Source: Candidatus Villigracilaceae bacterium (GTDB taxonomy: Bacteria > Chloroflexota > Anaerolineae > Anaerolineales > Villigracilaceae). From it: a DNA stretch of 64,000 bases. Where the stretch lies: positions 62,001 through 126,000 of the forward strand of contig JAPKMP010000012.1 of NCBI GenBank assembly GCA_026645935.1. The letters run 5' to 3'. This document shows positions 8,371 to 16,482 of this stretch, piece by piece (the first letter of the stretch is position 1; each line of letters starts with the position of its first letter). The notes under the pieces are model-generated. The model saw nothing but the letters and a program-made list of their open reading frames with translations. It made no database searches and had not been told where the DNA came from. A program made the translations under genes and the position numbers.

Positions 8371-9495
8371 ATGAAAAACAAGGTCTTCATTACTTTAATG
8401 CTTCTCGGGTTAATTGCCACTGCCTGTGGAGCCCCAACTCCCGCCGCCGAAGCGACCCCTATCCCCATGGTCGAAGCGGACGACACCGTCATCGCCGAAG
8501 GGAACCTCGAACCCATTAACTACACCGAAATCTCACTGAATGCAAGCGGATTGGTCAGCGGAGTACCGGTGAAGGAAGGCGACACAATAAACGCCGGAGA
8601 CGTTATCGCGACACTGCAATCCGAAGAAACCCTTACATTGGAAGACGCGCGGGCAAAATCGTCTCGAGAACTGACCGAAGCCTACCAGGAGTTCCGCGAT
8701 GCGCAATCCCGGCTCGATGATTTCGACGTGCCCCCGCGCTGGGACGGCATGACCCCCACGCAAGCCGTGGCGGATACCCTTGTCAAACTGAACACAGCCC
8801 GCGCCGAATTCGAGCCCTACAAACATCTCGATGAAAAAACCCTCAAGTATGGCGAACCGAAACCTGATTTCTCCGAGATGACCCCGGAAGAATTTGATGC
8901 ATATATCACCTACCAGGAATGGGCAAGATACCACATAGAGGAACGTCCGAAATCAGACGTACCCGGTAACAAGAAAAAAGCATTGGATGAAGCCTGGCAA
9001 TTGTATCGAGTTGCCATCCGGTGGCTCGAACTGGAAACGAATTACCAGAATGCCCAGGTCCGGCTCGCCAATGCCGAAGCGGACTTCCAGGCGCTTGCCG
9101 ATAATGATTTCTCGCTCGATACCGCCGCCCTGCGCGCCACGCTTGCCAATGCAGAATTGCGCGCGCCGCATGCGGGTGTCATCACCAATCTGAACTTAAA
9201 GGTCGGGGAATTTGCCGCATCGGGTTCGCCTGTGGTCACCATTGCCGATATTTCAAAATGGCTTGTCAAGACCAGCGACCTGACCGAGATCGATGTTGTC
9301 AACATCGAAGAAGGCCAACCCGTTACGGTCAAACTCGATGCCATGCCCGGCGTGGAATTCAAGGGAAATGTCCTCTCGATCAGCCAGGAATATTCCGAGA
9401 ATCAGGGTGATGTGGTGTATGAGGTCACCATCCTGCTCACTGAAAAGGATCCCGTCATGCGCTGGGGAATGACCGCCGTGGTCACATTCGAGTAA
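8371..9495 (+). CDS. HlyD/MacA-type periplasmic adaptor lipoprotein
   Basis: This 374-residue exported lipoprotein has a signal peptide with lipobox ending at Cys19 (LIATAC). The N-terminal half-lipoyl segment (ISLNASGLVSGVPVKEGD) and a C-terminal lipoyl/beta-barrel part (LRAPHAGVITNLNLKVGEF, then VTVKLDAMPGVEFKG) flank a long helical hairpin of about residues 90-245. This is the architecture of membrane-fusion adaptors that link an ABC permease to the exterior. It precedes the ATPase and the permease in the same operon, forming a MacAB-like tripartite or bipartite system. The exported compound is unknown. Confidence 0.88.
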   Translation: MKNKVFITLMLLGLIATACGAPTPAAEATPIPMVEADDTVIAEGNLEPINYTEISLNASGLVSGVPVKEGDTINAGDVIATLQSEETLTLEDARAKSSRELTEAYQEFRDAQSRLDDFDVPPRWDGMTPTQAVADTLVKLNTARAEFEPYKHLDEKTLKYGEPKPDFSEMTPEEFDAYITYQEWARYHIEERPKSDVPGNKKKALDEAWQLYRVAIRWLELETNYQNAQVRLANAEADFQALADNDFSLDTAALRATLANAELRAPHAGVITNLNLKVGEFAASGSPVVTIADISKWLVKTSDLTEIDVVNIEEGQPVTVKLDAMPGVEFKGNVLSISQEYSENQGDVVYEVTILLTEKDPVMRWGMTAVVTFE

Positions 9496-9547
9496 CTCAC
9501 GCTCGAGGGAGCGGAACGATCCGGGATCTTCCGGGAAAGAGTATTAT

Positions 9548-10690
9548 ATGGCCATATCTTTCTTCAAACAAAAAGATGACGAAAGCGTCACCGAATCCCG
9601 ATCGATGATCGATTTACGGAACGTGGATAAATATTACAAGACCGCCGTCGGCGATTACCGGGCGTTGACCGATGTGGACCTGCAGATCAATGCTGGAGAA
9701 TTCGTCAGCATCATCGGGAAATCGGGAAGCGGCAAGACCACCTTGTTGAACATGATCACAGGCATCGACCGCCCATCGAACGGCGAGGTGTGGGTCAACG
9801 GCACTGGCGTGCATACGCTAAACGAAAACAGGATGGCGCGCTGGCGCGGAAAAAACCTAGGCGTGGTTTTCCAGTTCTTCCAACTGCTGCCGATGATCTC
9901 CGTCATCGAGAACATCATGCTTCCGATGGATTTCTGCCGCATGTACACACCCATCGAGCGCCGCAGGCGCGGAATGGAATTGCTCGAACTTGTGGAACTC
10001 GGCGATCACGCGCACAAGCTTCCCACTGCGCTTTCAGGCGGTCAACAACAAAGGGTCGCCATTGCGCGCGCGCTCGCCAACGATCCGCCTGTCGTCATTG
10101 CGGATGAACCGACAGGCAACCTCGATTCAAAGACAGCCGAATCCGTTTTTGCGCTTTTCAACAACCTTGTCGAAAAAGGCAAGACCATCATCATCGTCAC
10201 CCACGACAGCGCAATGGCAAAACGCACCCACCGAACGGCGCTGATCGCGGACGGCGAGATTGTCAACGAATATGTTGCAAAAGCGATGCCGACCCTCAAC
10301 CATGCACAACTTCTACAGGCGACAAGGTCTGCAAAAAAGATGAATTACGAAGCAGGGACGATGATCCTGCACGAGGGCACGAACGCGAACGCCTTCTACA
10401 TCGTCTCCAAAGGGACTGTGGAAGTGATCCTGCCGCGTCCGAACCAGTCCGATGTGGTAGCCGTCCAACTCGGACCCGGGAAGGTATTTGGCGAGATGGA
10501 ATTTTTCCACGAAAAGAGGTATCGCGCCTCGATCCGCGCCTCCGAATCCGGACCGGTGGAAGTCCTCACCATCAGCTATGACGAATTATCAAAATTGGTG
10601 GAACAATCCGAGGCGACGCGTGAATCGCTGCATCAAATGGCTGATAAACACGAGGGCGAGAATCTTTCCTGGAGGGGAGTCTCTTCATGA
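9548..10690 (+). CDS. MacB/LolD-type ABC ATPase fused to a cyclic-nucleotide-binding-like domain
   Basis: A 380-residue fusion. Residues 20-245 are a complete LolD/MacB-class ATPase with Walker A GKSGSGKT (57-64), signature LSGGQ (162-166), Walker B VVIADE (182-187) and the H-loop histidine in VTHD. Residues about 260-355 form a CRP-like cNMP-binding fold with a phosphate-binding cassette (FGEMEFFHEKRYRASIRA) that retains Gly315, Glu316 and Arg326. Classical LolD or MacB ATPases end near residue 230, so the tail is an added regulatory module. Its stop overlaps the permease start by 4 nt. The tail could gate transport with a nucleotide ligand; this is inference. Confidence 0.9.
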   Translation: MAISFFKQKDDESVTESRSMIDLRNVDKYYKTAVGDYRALTDVDLQINAGEFVSIIGKSGSGKTTLLNMITGIDRPSNGEVWVNGTGVHTLNENRMARWRGKNLGVVFQFFQLLPMISVIENIMLPMDFCRMYTPIERRRRGMELLELVELGDHAHKLPTALSGGQQQRVAIARALANDPPVVIADEPTGNLDSKTAESVFALFNNLVEKGKTIIIVTHDSAMAKRTHRTALIADGEIVNEYVAKAMPTLNHAQLLQATRSAKKMNYEAGTMILHEGTNANAFYIVSKGTVEVILPRPNQSDVVAVQLGPGKVFGEMEFFHEKRYRASIRASESGPVEVLTISYDELSKLVEQSEATRESLHQMADKHEGENLSWRGVSS

Positions 10691-13080
10691 TCAGCAGCCG
10701 CTGGAAAAAAGTCTGGGCTGATCTTTGGAGCAACCGCGGACGAACCTTCCTGACCATCATCACGATCTCGGTCGGGTCTTTCGCGGTGGGCTTCAACAGC
10801 AACATGTCGCTGTACATGAACGAAAGCATGGACAGCGATTTCCTTTCTGCAAATCCGTCCGAAGGAGAGGTGTACGCGTCGGACCTCGATGACGATAAAG
10901 TTGAGCTTGCACGCGAAATCCCCGGCGTGGAAGCCGTGGAGGGATTCTCCAGCGTCAGCGCGCGGATCGTCCTGCCAGACGGCTCGTATACGGATATTCT
11001 TTTTACCGCGGCGGAAAAGCCTTCATCCCTGACCTTGAATCTCCTCAAGCCGGCTCTCGGGGAAACTGACATCCCAGCCTATGGCGAAAAGGAAATCATA
11101 TTCGACGAAAGCGCGAAGTCGCTTGGTTACCAACCGGGCGATGTCGTTATGATCGAATTGTCGAGCGGCAAACGGAGAGAGATAAAATTTGCGGGTTATG
11201 TGCATGCCGTGACGGGCTTCCCCTATAACTTTGCCCGACTGGTAAATGCATATGTCACACCGGACACCCTCACATGGCTGGGCGGGAACACAGACCAATA
11301 CGACTGGCTGGCGGTGAGTGTGCGGGAGAAACAAACCGATGCGGATCATGTGACCGAAGTGGCGCAAGCCGTGGCTGACAGGCTCGAACGCGCCGGTTCG
11401 ACGGTCTATTTCGTGAATGTATACCAGCCGGGGCATCATTTCTCGTACTCCGTCACCCAGGGCGTGTTTTTCGTACTTGGCACCCTCGGTTACCTCACCG
11501 TCCTGTTGAGCGCCTTCCTGATCATAAACACCATCACCGCGTTGATGACCCAGCATACGCGGCAGATCGGCATCATGAAAGCCACCGGCGGAAACACCCT
11601 GCAGATATTCAGCATGTACCTTGCGCTGATCTCAATATTCGGACTGGGTTCGCTCGCGATCGCCGTTCCGCTGGCAAATGCCCTCGCTATTGACATCGGC
11701 GGCGGGATGGCGGCGTGGTTGAATTTTCATCCCGCAGAATTCAAAGGTTACCAGGCGACATTGATCCAGCAGGTCTTCGTCTCCCTGATCGTTCCAATCC
11801 TTGCAGCCATCCTGCCAATCTATAACAGCGTCCGCATCACCGTGCGGGAAGCGCTGAGCGATTACGGCCTCGGCGGGAACGCCAGGGCAAAAGAGGAAAA
11901 GGTCAACAAGAATGCGGTCTTAATCCCGCGACCCGTCCGCATTTCGCTCCGCAACACGTTTCGCCGCAAAACCCGGCTCGGGTTGACCCTCTTCACGCTC
12001 GTTTTGGCTGGCGCTGTATTCATCGCCGTTTACAACCTTTGGGCGTCGTTCGACCAGACCATCGAAGACATCCAGGGATACATTCTCGCGGATATCAACA
12101 TTGCCCTGGACCACGGGTATCGGTACGATAAAGTGGCTTCGATCGCGATGAGCATCCCCGGCGTGGTCGGAGCGGAGGGATGGCTGCAGTACACCGGCAC
12201 GCTGGAAATGAGCGAAGAAGAGGCGGGGACTCAAATTCTATTCATCGCCCCTCCCTCCACATCGAAATTGATCGACCCGGTCATTACGTCGGGCCGCTGG
12301 CTGAAACCCGGAGATGAAAACGCCATAGTCATCGGAAACCACCTTTTGCAAATCTTTCCGGATCTAAAAGCCGGCGACTGGCTGACAATCGACATCGAAG
12401 GCAAGAAGACGAAATGGTTGATCATCGGAACTTACAGCATCACCGGGAACATCAGCCCGCCGCCGCTGTATGTAAATTACGAATACCTCAGCAAGCTTGT
12501 GGGCGAGCCTGATATGGCGTACTCCCTGCGCATCATCACGGACAAACACGACTCAGCGACCCAGTTGCGCATCAACGAACAGATCGAAGACGCCTTCGAG
12601 CGGCGAGGAATCCGGATCACCTCCACCCAGTTAGGCGCGGATTTCATTCGTGATCAAAAAGCCACCACGGACATCCTCGTGTATTTCATGCTGGTGATGG
12701 CAACGCTTATCGCCATCGTGGGCGGACTAGGCCTGATGGGCACGATGAGCATCAATGTGCTGGAACGCACACGCGAGATCGGTGTGATGAGAGCCATCGG
12801 CGCCAGCAACGGCGATATCCAGGCCATCGTCATTACCGAAGGGATGGTGATCGGCATCATCAGCTGGGCGATCAGCATCTTTATCGCCATCCCCATCACC
12901 AACGTGCTTTGTTTCGGCGTCGGCATGGCGGTGGTAACCGCCCCCCTGCCCGTCATCTACGGCTTCACCGGAATCATCGCCTGGCTGATCTTTACCATTG
13001 TGCTGGGCACACTGGCAAGCGCGTTGCCCGCAAGACGCGCTTCAAGGCTGACGGTGAGAGACACACTGGCGTACGAGTAG
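10687..13080 (+). CDS. FtsX/MacB-type ABC transporter permease, duplicated form
   Basis: This 797-residue permease has two FtsX-like units. Each has a leading transmembrane helix, a large extracytoplasmic MacB-type domain and a bundle of three helices (first bundle around residues 250-380, second around 665-790). The second starts after a basic linker near residue 400. The C-terminus ALPARRASRLTVRDTLAYE is typical of the family. The start overlaps the ATPase stop (ATGA), indicating translational coupling. With the adaptor and ATPase it forms an exporter of lipoproteins, peptides or hydrophobic drugs; the cargo is not known. Confidence 0.88.
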   Translation: MISSRWKKVWADLWSNRGRTFLTIITISVGSFAVGFNSNMSLYMNESMDSDFLSANPSEGEVYASDLDDDKVELAREIPGVEAVEGFSSVSARIVLPDGSYTDILFTAAEKPSSLTLNLLKPALGETDIPAYGEKEIIFDESAKSLGYQPGDVVMIELSSGKRREIKFAGYVHAVTGFPYNFARLVNAYVTPDTLTWLGGNTDQYDWLAVSVREKQTDADHVTEVAQAVADRLERAGSTVYFVNVYQPGHHFSYSVTQGVFFVLGTLGYLTVLLSAFLIINTITALMTQHTRQIGIMKATGGNTLQIFSMYLALISIFGLGSLAIAVPLANALAIDIGGGMAAWLNFHPAEFKGYQATLIQQVFVSLIVPILAAILPIYNSVRITVREALSDYGLGGNARAKEEKVNKNAVLIPRPVRISLRNTFRRKTRLGLTLFTLVLAGAVFIAVYNLWASFDQTIEDIQGYILADINIALDHGYRYDKVASIAMSIPGVVGAEGWLQYTGTLEMSEEEAGTQILFIAPPSTSKLIDPVITSGRWLKPGDENAIVIGNHLLQIFPDLKAGDWLTIDIEGKKTKWLIIGTYSITGNISPPPLYVNYEYLSKLVGEPDMAYSLRIITDKHDSATQLRINEQIEDAFERRGIRITSTQLGADFIRDQKATTDILVYFMLVMATLIAIVGGLGLMGTMSINVLERTREIGVMRAIGASNGDIQAIVITEGMVIGIISWAISIFIAIPITNVLCFGVGMAVVTAPLPVIYGFTGIIAWLIFTIVLGTLASALPARRASRLTVRDTLAYE

Positions 13081-13182
13081 GATTTCCGGATGAAGCCGAT
13101 CACACAAGATCCACACAATTCCTCCATCCGTTTATAAAAACAGAGTGGGAAAATGGGTGCAGGTTTGCTAATGGAGGTAGAC

Positions 13183-13560
13183 ATGAAATCGAACAAATGG
13201 GTCTGGTGGACGCTTGGCATTGTGCTTGGGCTAGTCGTCCTTGCGGGAGTCGGGTTTGCAGGTTTTCAACTTGGAGTGGCGCAAAACGCCAACTTCGCCG
13301 GGATGATGCCTTTCGGACACTGGCGCGGTTTTGGGATGCATGGCGGTTTCCGCGGGCATGATTTCGGGAGCTGGAACGGGTTTGGCTTTTTCTACCCCAT
13401 CTTTTTTCTGATTCGGCTGGCGATCATCGGCGGCTTGATCTGGCTCGGATACACGCTCATCAAACGAAGCGGCTGGCGGTTTGTGAACGTCAATTCGAAC
13501 CAGGCGGTTCCGCAACCACCCGCAACACCAGACGGCGAAGGTAAGAAGGATGAGGCGTAG
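13183..13560 (+). CDS. Small Gly/His/Met-rich membrane protein
   Basis: A 125-residue protein with two predicted transmembrane helices (about residues 6-27 and 78-100). Between them is a segment extremely rich in Gly, Phe, His and Met (FGHWRGFGMHGGFRGH). The start at 13183 is chosen because GGAGG lies 5 nt upstream; an upstream in-frame ATG at 13153 has no such site. No family was recognised. It sits between the exporter permease and the response regulator. The histidine-kinase ectodomain shows a similar FGRF/GMMHG composition, which hints at a shared ligand such as a metal ion. A terminator follows. Confidence 0.6.
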   Translation: MKSNKWVWWTLGIVLGLVVLAGVGFAGFQLGVAQNANFAGMMPFGHWRGFGMHGGFRGHDFGSWNGFGFFYPIFFLIRLAIIGGLIWLGYTLIKRSGWRFVNVNSNQAVPQPPATPDGEGKKDEA

Positions 13561-13584
13561 TCCACCGCTCGAAACGCCCGATCG

Positions 13585-13614
13585 ACACCCGTTCCGAATG
13601 AGGCGGGTGTTTTT
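13585..13614 (+). terminator. Intrinsic terminator of the exporter operon
   Basis: A 7-bp stem (ACACCCG with CGGGTGT) and 12-nt loop ends in five T, 25 nt after the stop of the small membrane protein. It separates the exporter operon from the two-component genes. Confidence 0.7.
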
Positions 13615-13659
13615 CATATCCACATAATTTCTTCACAGTATTTATGGGATAATCGAATC

Positions 13660-14343
13660 GTGCCGCAGACGATCCTCATCGTGGATGATGAAAGACGCAT
13701 GGTCTCGCTCCTGCAAAGTTACCTCGAGCAGGAGGGCTACCGCGTTGCAACTGCATATAATGGGCGCGAGGCCCTGGAAGTTGCACGACGAGAAAACCCC
13801 GACCTGGTAGTGCTCGATCTCATGATGCCCGAAATGAACGGATATGATTTCATGCGCGCCCGCCGGGCGGAGAGCGATACGCCCATCATCATGCTGACCG
13901 CCAGGGTGGAAGACGACGACAAAGTCATCGGGCTCGAACTCGGCGCGGACGATTACGTCACCAAGCCGTTCAAACCGCGCGAGCTGATGGCGCGTGTGCG
14001 CAGCGTCCTGCGGCGCTCCGGAAAGAACGAAGCCAGGGGTCAAACCCTGAAAGTGCGCGATATTACGCTCAACCGGGAAACCCGCGAAGTGAACATCGGC
14101 GACCAAAACACGGACCTGACCCCTTCCGAGTTCGACCTGCTTGCAGCGCTCATGTCTGCGCCGGGAAAAGTCTTCTCGCGCCTCGACCTGCTGGATGTTA
14201 TCCAGGGTGTGCGCTATGAAGGGTACGAACGCACGATCGACACGCATATCAAGAACCTGCGTGCGAAAATGGAGCCCGAACCGCGGAACCCGAAATACAT
14301 CGAAACCGTATACGGGGTCGGATATCGTTTGCGGAAACAATGA
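13660..14343 (+). CDS. OmpR-family response regulator
   Basis: This 227-residue regulator has a receiver domain (residues 1-118) with acidic pocket D9/D10, phosphoacceptor D53 (VVLDLMMPEMNG) and conserved K102. A winged-helix DNA-binding domain (about 130-227) ends with YGVGYRL. Translation begins at GTG 13660. There is no Shine-Dalgarno sequence, and a GATAAT box at 13648-13653 places the likely transcript start at or next to the GTG, so the message may be leaderless. The cognate kinase is 79 nt downstream. The preceding exporter is its probable target. Confidence 0.93.
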   Translation: MPQTILIVDDERRMVSLLQSYLEQEGYRVATAYNGREALEVARRENPDLVVLDLMMPEMNGYDFMRARRAESDTPIIMLTARVEDDDKVIGLELGADDYVTKPFKPRELMARVRSVLRRSGKNEARGQTLKVRDITLNRETREVNIGDQNTDLTPSEFDLLAALMSAPGKVFSRLDLLDVIQGVRYEGYERTIDTHIKNLRAKMEPEPRNPKYIETVYGVGYRLRKQ

Positions 14344-14422
14344 TCCAAATATGCAAATTGAATGGATCGAAAACAAAATTATCGATCTGCAACGCCTTGT
14401 ACTCCGCGGATAAATCAACTTC

Positions 14423-15766
14423 ATGAAGCTCGCCACAAAACTCATCCTCTCCTTCCTGCTCATCAGCGTCGTCAGCACTGGGCTGTTGGTGGCGGCAACC
14501 CGGCTCGCGACCGACCGTGAATTCGACAGCTTCATCGACAGGCGTTACAAGGCGGAGATGGCGGATGAACTCGCATGGTATTACCGCGAAAACAACTCGT
14601 TCGACGGGGTCGAAAACGGATTCGGGCGTTTCGGCCGCAGGCAGGGAATGATGCACGGCGCCAACCGCGAACCGGCCTTTTTTATCACCGACCCGAACGG
14701 CATTGTGATCGTATCCGACGGTATGATGCACCCGCGCGGTGAACAGATCGTCAACGAGGAGTTGACGAAGGGGACCGAGATCATTGTGGACAGCCAGGTC
14801 GTCGGCATCCTTTTTGTCACCGACCCGATGATGCGCAGCCAGATCGATTTTGCCTTTCTCCGCAGCGTCTATCGGTCCATCTTCTTAAGCGCGGCCGGCA
14901 CGACACTGCTGGCGTTGATCATCGGCGTTCTGATCTCGCGCAGCATCACGCGCCCGGTGAGCGAACTGACCCATGCCACTCATCAAATGGCGGACGGCGC
15001 GCTTGGCAAACAGGTCCCCGTCCGTTCGCGCGACGAGATCGGCGATCTTGCACATTCATTCAACAAAATGAGCGCCGACCTCGCGCGGTCATTCGAACTC
15101 CGCAAACAAATGACCGCCGATATTGCGCACGAACTGCGCACCCCGATCAGCCTCATCCTTGGCCATGCAGAAGGCGTCAAGGACGGCGTCTTAAAACCCA
15201 CCAGCGAAAATTTCGAGATCATCCGCAAGGAAGCGGAACGACTCGAACGCCTCGTCAGCGACCTGCGGACATTGTCCCTTGCCGATGCGGGCGAACTTTC
15301 GGTGGAATTCCAACCTGTGGATGTCAACCGCTTGGTGAGCGATGTCCGCACCCAATACCTGACCCTATTCAACCAAAAACGCATCACCCTGGATCTTCAG
15401 CCTGCTCCGGTTATGCTGAAAGCGAATCTCGACCCGAATCGATTTGCCCAGGTGCTCAATAACATTCTCGATAACGCCCTGCGCCACACTCCGGAAAACG
15501 GACAGGTTCAACTTGCAGTGGCTGAAAAGAACCACAACATCCAGATATCGATCCAGGACAGCGGCGAGGGAGTCAACCCCGAGGAAGCGGGGCACCTCTT
15601 CGACCGTTTCTTCCGCGTCGACGAAGCCCGCGCAAGAGACGATGGCGGTTCCGGGCTTGGCCTTGCCATCGCCAAATCGATTGTCGAAATGCACAAGGGA
15701 CGCATCTGGGCGGAGAATGAAAAAGGGAAGGGGTTGAAAGTATTGATCGAGTTGCCAGCAGGATGA
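14423..15766 (+). CDS. Membrane sensor histidine kinase
   Basis: A 447-residue kinase that pairs with the upstream OmpR-type regulator. It has TM1 at about residues 7-25, an extracytoplasmic sensor segment (26-150) and TM2 at about 152-172. A HAMP domain follows (173-225), then HisKA with phosphoacceptor H236 (DIAHELRTP) and an HATPase_c domain with N box (NILDNALRHT), G1 (DSGEGV) and G2 (GGSGLGLAI). The sensor segment contains a Gly/Phe/Met/His patch (NGFGRF, QGMMHG) similar in composition to the small membrane protein at 13183. Confidence 0.93.
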   Translation: MKLATKLILSFLLISVVSTGLLVAATRLATDREFDSFIDRRYKAEMADELAWYYRENNSFDGVENGFGRFGRRQGMMHGANREPAFFITDPNGIVIVSDGMMHPRGEQIVNEELTKGTEIIVDSQVVGILFVTDPMMRSQIDFAFLRSVYRSIFLSAAGTTLLALIIGVLISRSITRPVSELTHATHQMADGALGKQVPVRSRDEIGDLAHSFNKMSADLARSFELRKQMTADIAHELRTPISLILGHAEGVKDGVLKPTSENFEIIRKEAERLERLVSDLRTLSLADAGELSVEFQPVDVNRLVSDVRTQYLTLFNQKRITLDLQPAPVMLKANLDPNRFAQVLNNILDNALRHTPENGQVQLAVAEKNHNIQISIQDSGEGVNPEEAGHLFDRFFRVDEARARDDGGSGLGLAIAKSIVEMHKGRIWAENEKGKGLKVLIELPAG

Positions 15767-15791
15767 TCGAAGAAACAGGAAAGAAAAGGAT

Positions 15792-16427
15792 TTAGACCTG
15801 CACGATCTCCTCTTTGGTTTCGATCAATTCCGCTTTTATCTTCCCCGCCGACAGCTCGCGCAAATCCATTCGAAACGGTTCGAAATCCTCAACGGGGAAT
15901 TGCAGGGTCATCGTAATATCCACCGCGTAATCTTCGCCCAGTACCCTGCCGTGATGTTTTGACACAAATAACCGGACACGCTCCAGCAGGTTATACGGAA
16001 TCGCAACCATCACCACATGGACCTGGACGCGCCTTCCCCGCCCCACGGCATTGACCACAGATTGCGCCGCCTCGGTATACGCCTTGACCAAGCCACCCGT
16101 GCCGAGCAATGTCCCACCGAAATAGCGAGTGACGACGAGAACAACATCGCCGAGATCGCTGCCGCGCAGGACTGCCAACGCAGGCTTGCCCGCTGTTCCT
16201 GAAGGCTCTCCATCGTCGGAAAAATATTCCGTCACAGTGTTCCCGCCGCCGATGATATACGCAGGGACGTTGTGAGTCGCGTCCGCGAACTCTGCGCGAA
16301 TCCGCTTGATGCAGGCGCGGGCTTCGTCAATGGAAAAGGCGGGCGCGAGCGTGGCAACGAAGCGCGAGTTGACCACCGTCTGTTCGCGGCGGATTTCATT
16401 GAGGGGGACGAGGTACCGTATTTGCAT
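15792..16427 (-). CDS. yigZ: YigZ/IMPACT-family protein
   Basis: This 211-residue protein belongs to the YigZ/IMPACT family. It is recognised by the N-terminal SRFVATLAP segment, the FSDDGEPSGTAGKPAL motif and VVTRYFGGTLLGTGGLVKAY. The C-terminal ferredoxin-like domain (about residues 140-205) is present. Bacterial members are conserved but poorly characterised; eukaryotic IMPACT modulates translation through GCN2. It lies downstream of the formate dehydrogenase terminator and is transcribed separately. Confidence 0.9.
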   Translation of the reverse strand: MQIRYLVPLNEIRREQTVVNSRFVATLAPAFSIDEARACIKRIRAEFADATHNVPAYIIGGGNTVTEYFSDDGEPSGTAGKPALAVLRGSDLGDVVLVVTRYFGGTLLGTGGLVKAYTEAAQSVVNAVGRGRRVQVHVVMVAIPYNLLERVRLFVSKHHGRVLGEDYAVDITMTLQFPVEDFEPFRMDLRELSAGKIKAELIETKEEIVQV

Positions 16428-16439
16428 GAAGTTATTTTA

Positions 16440-16477
16440 CAAAAGACCTCCGAGATTATTAGAACTCTCGGAGGTCT
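16440..16477 (-). terminator. Intrinsic terminator of the formate dehydrogenase operon
   Basis: A perfect 12-bp stem (AGACCTCCGAGA, 16444-16455 with 16466-16477) and 10-nt loop follows the last formate dehydrogenase gene by 5 nt and ends in TTTT on the minus strand. The stem word is nearly the one in the terminator at 3961-3993, about 12.5 kb away. Confidence 0.8.
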
Positions 16478-16482
16478 GCAAA

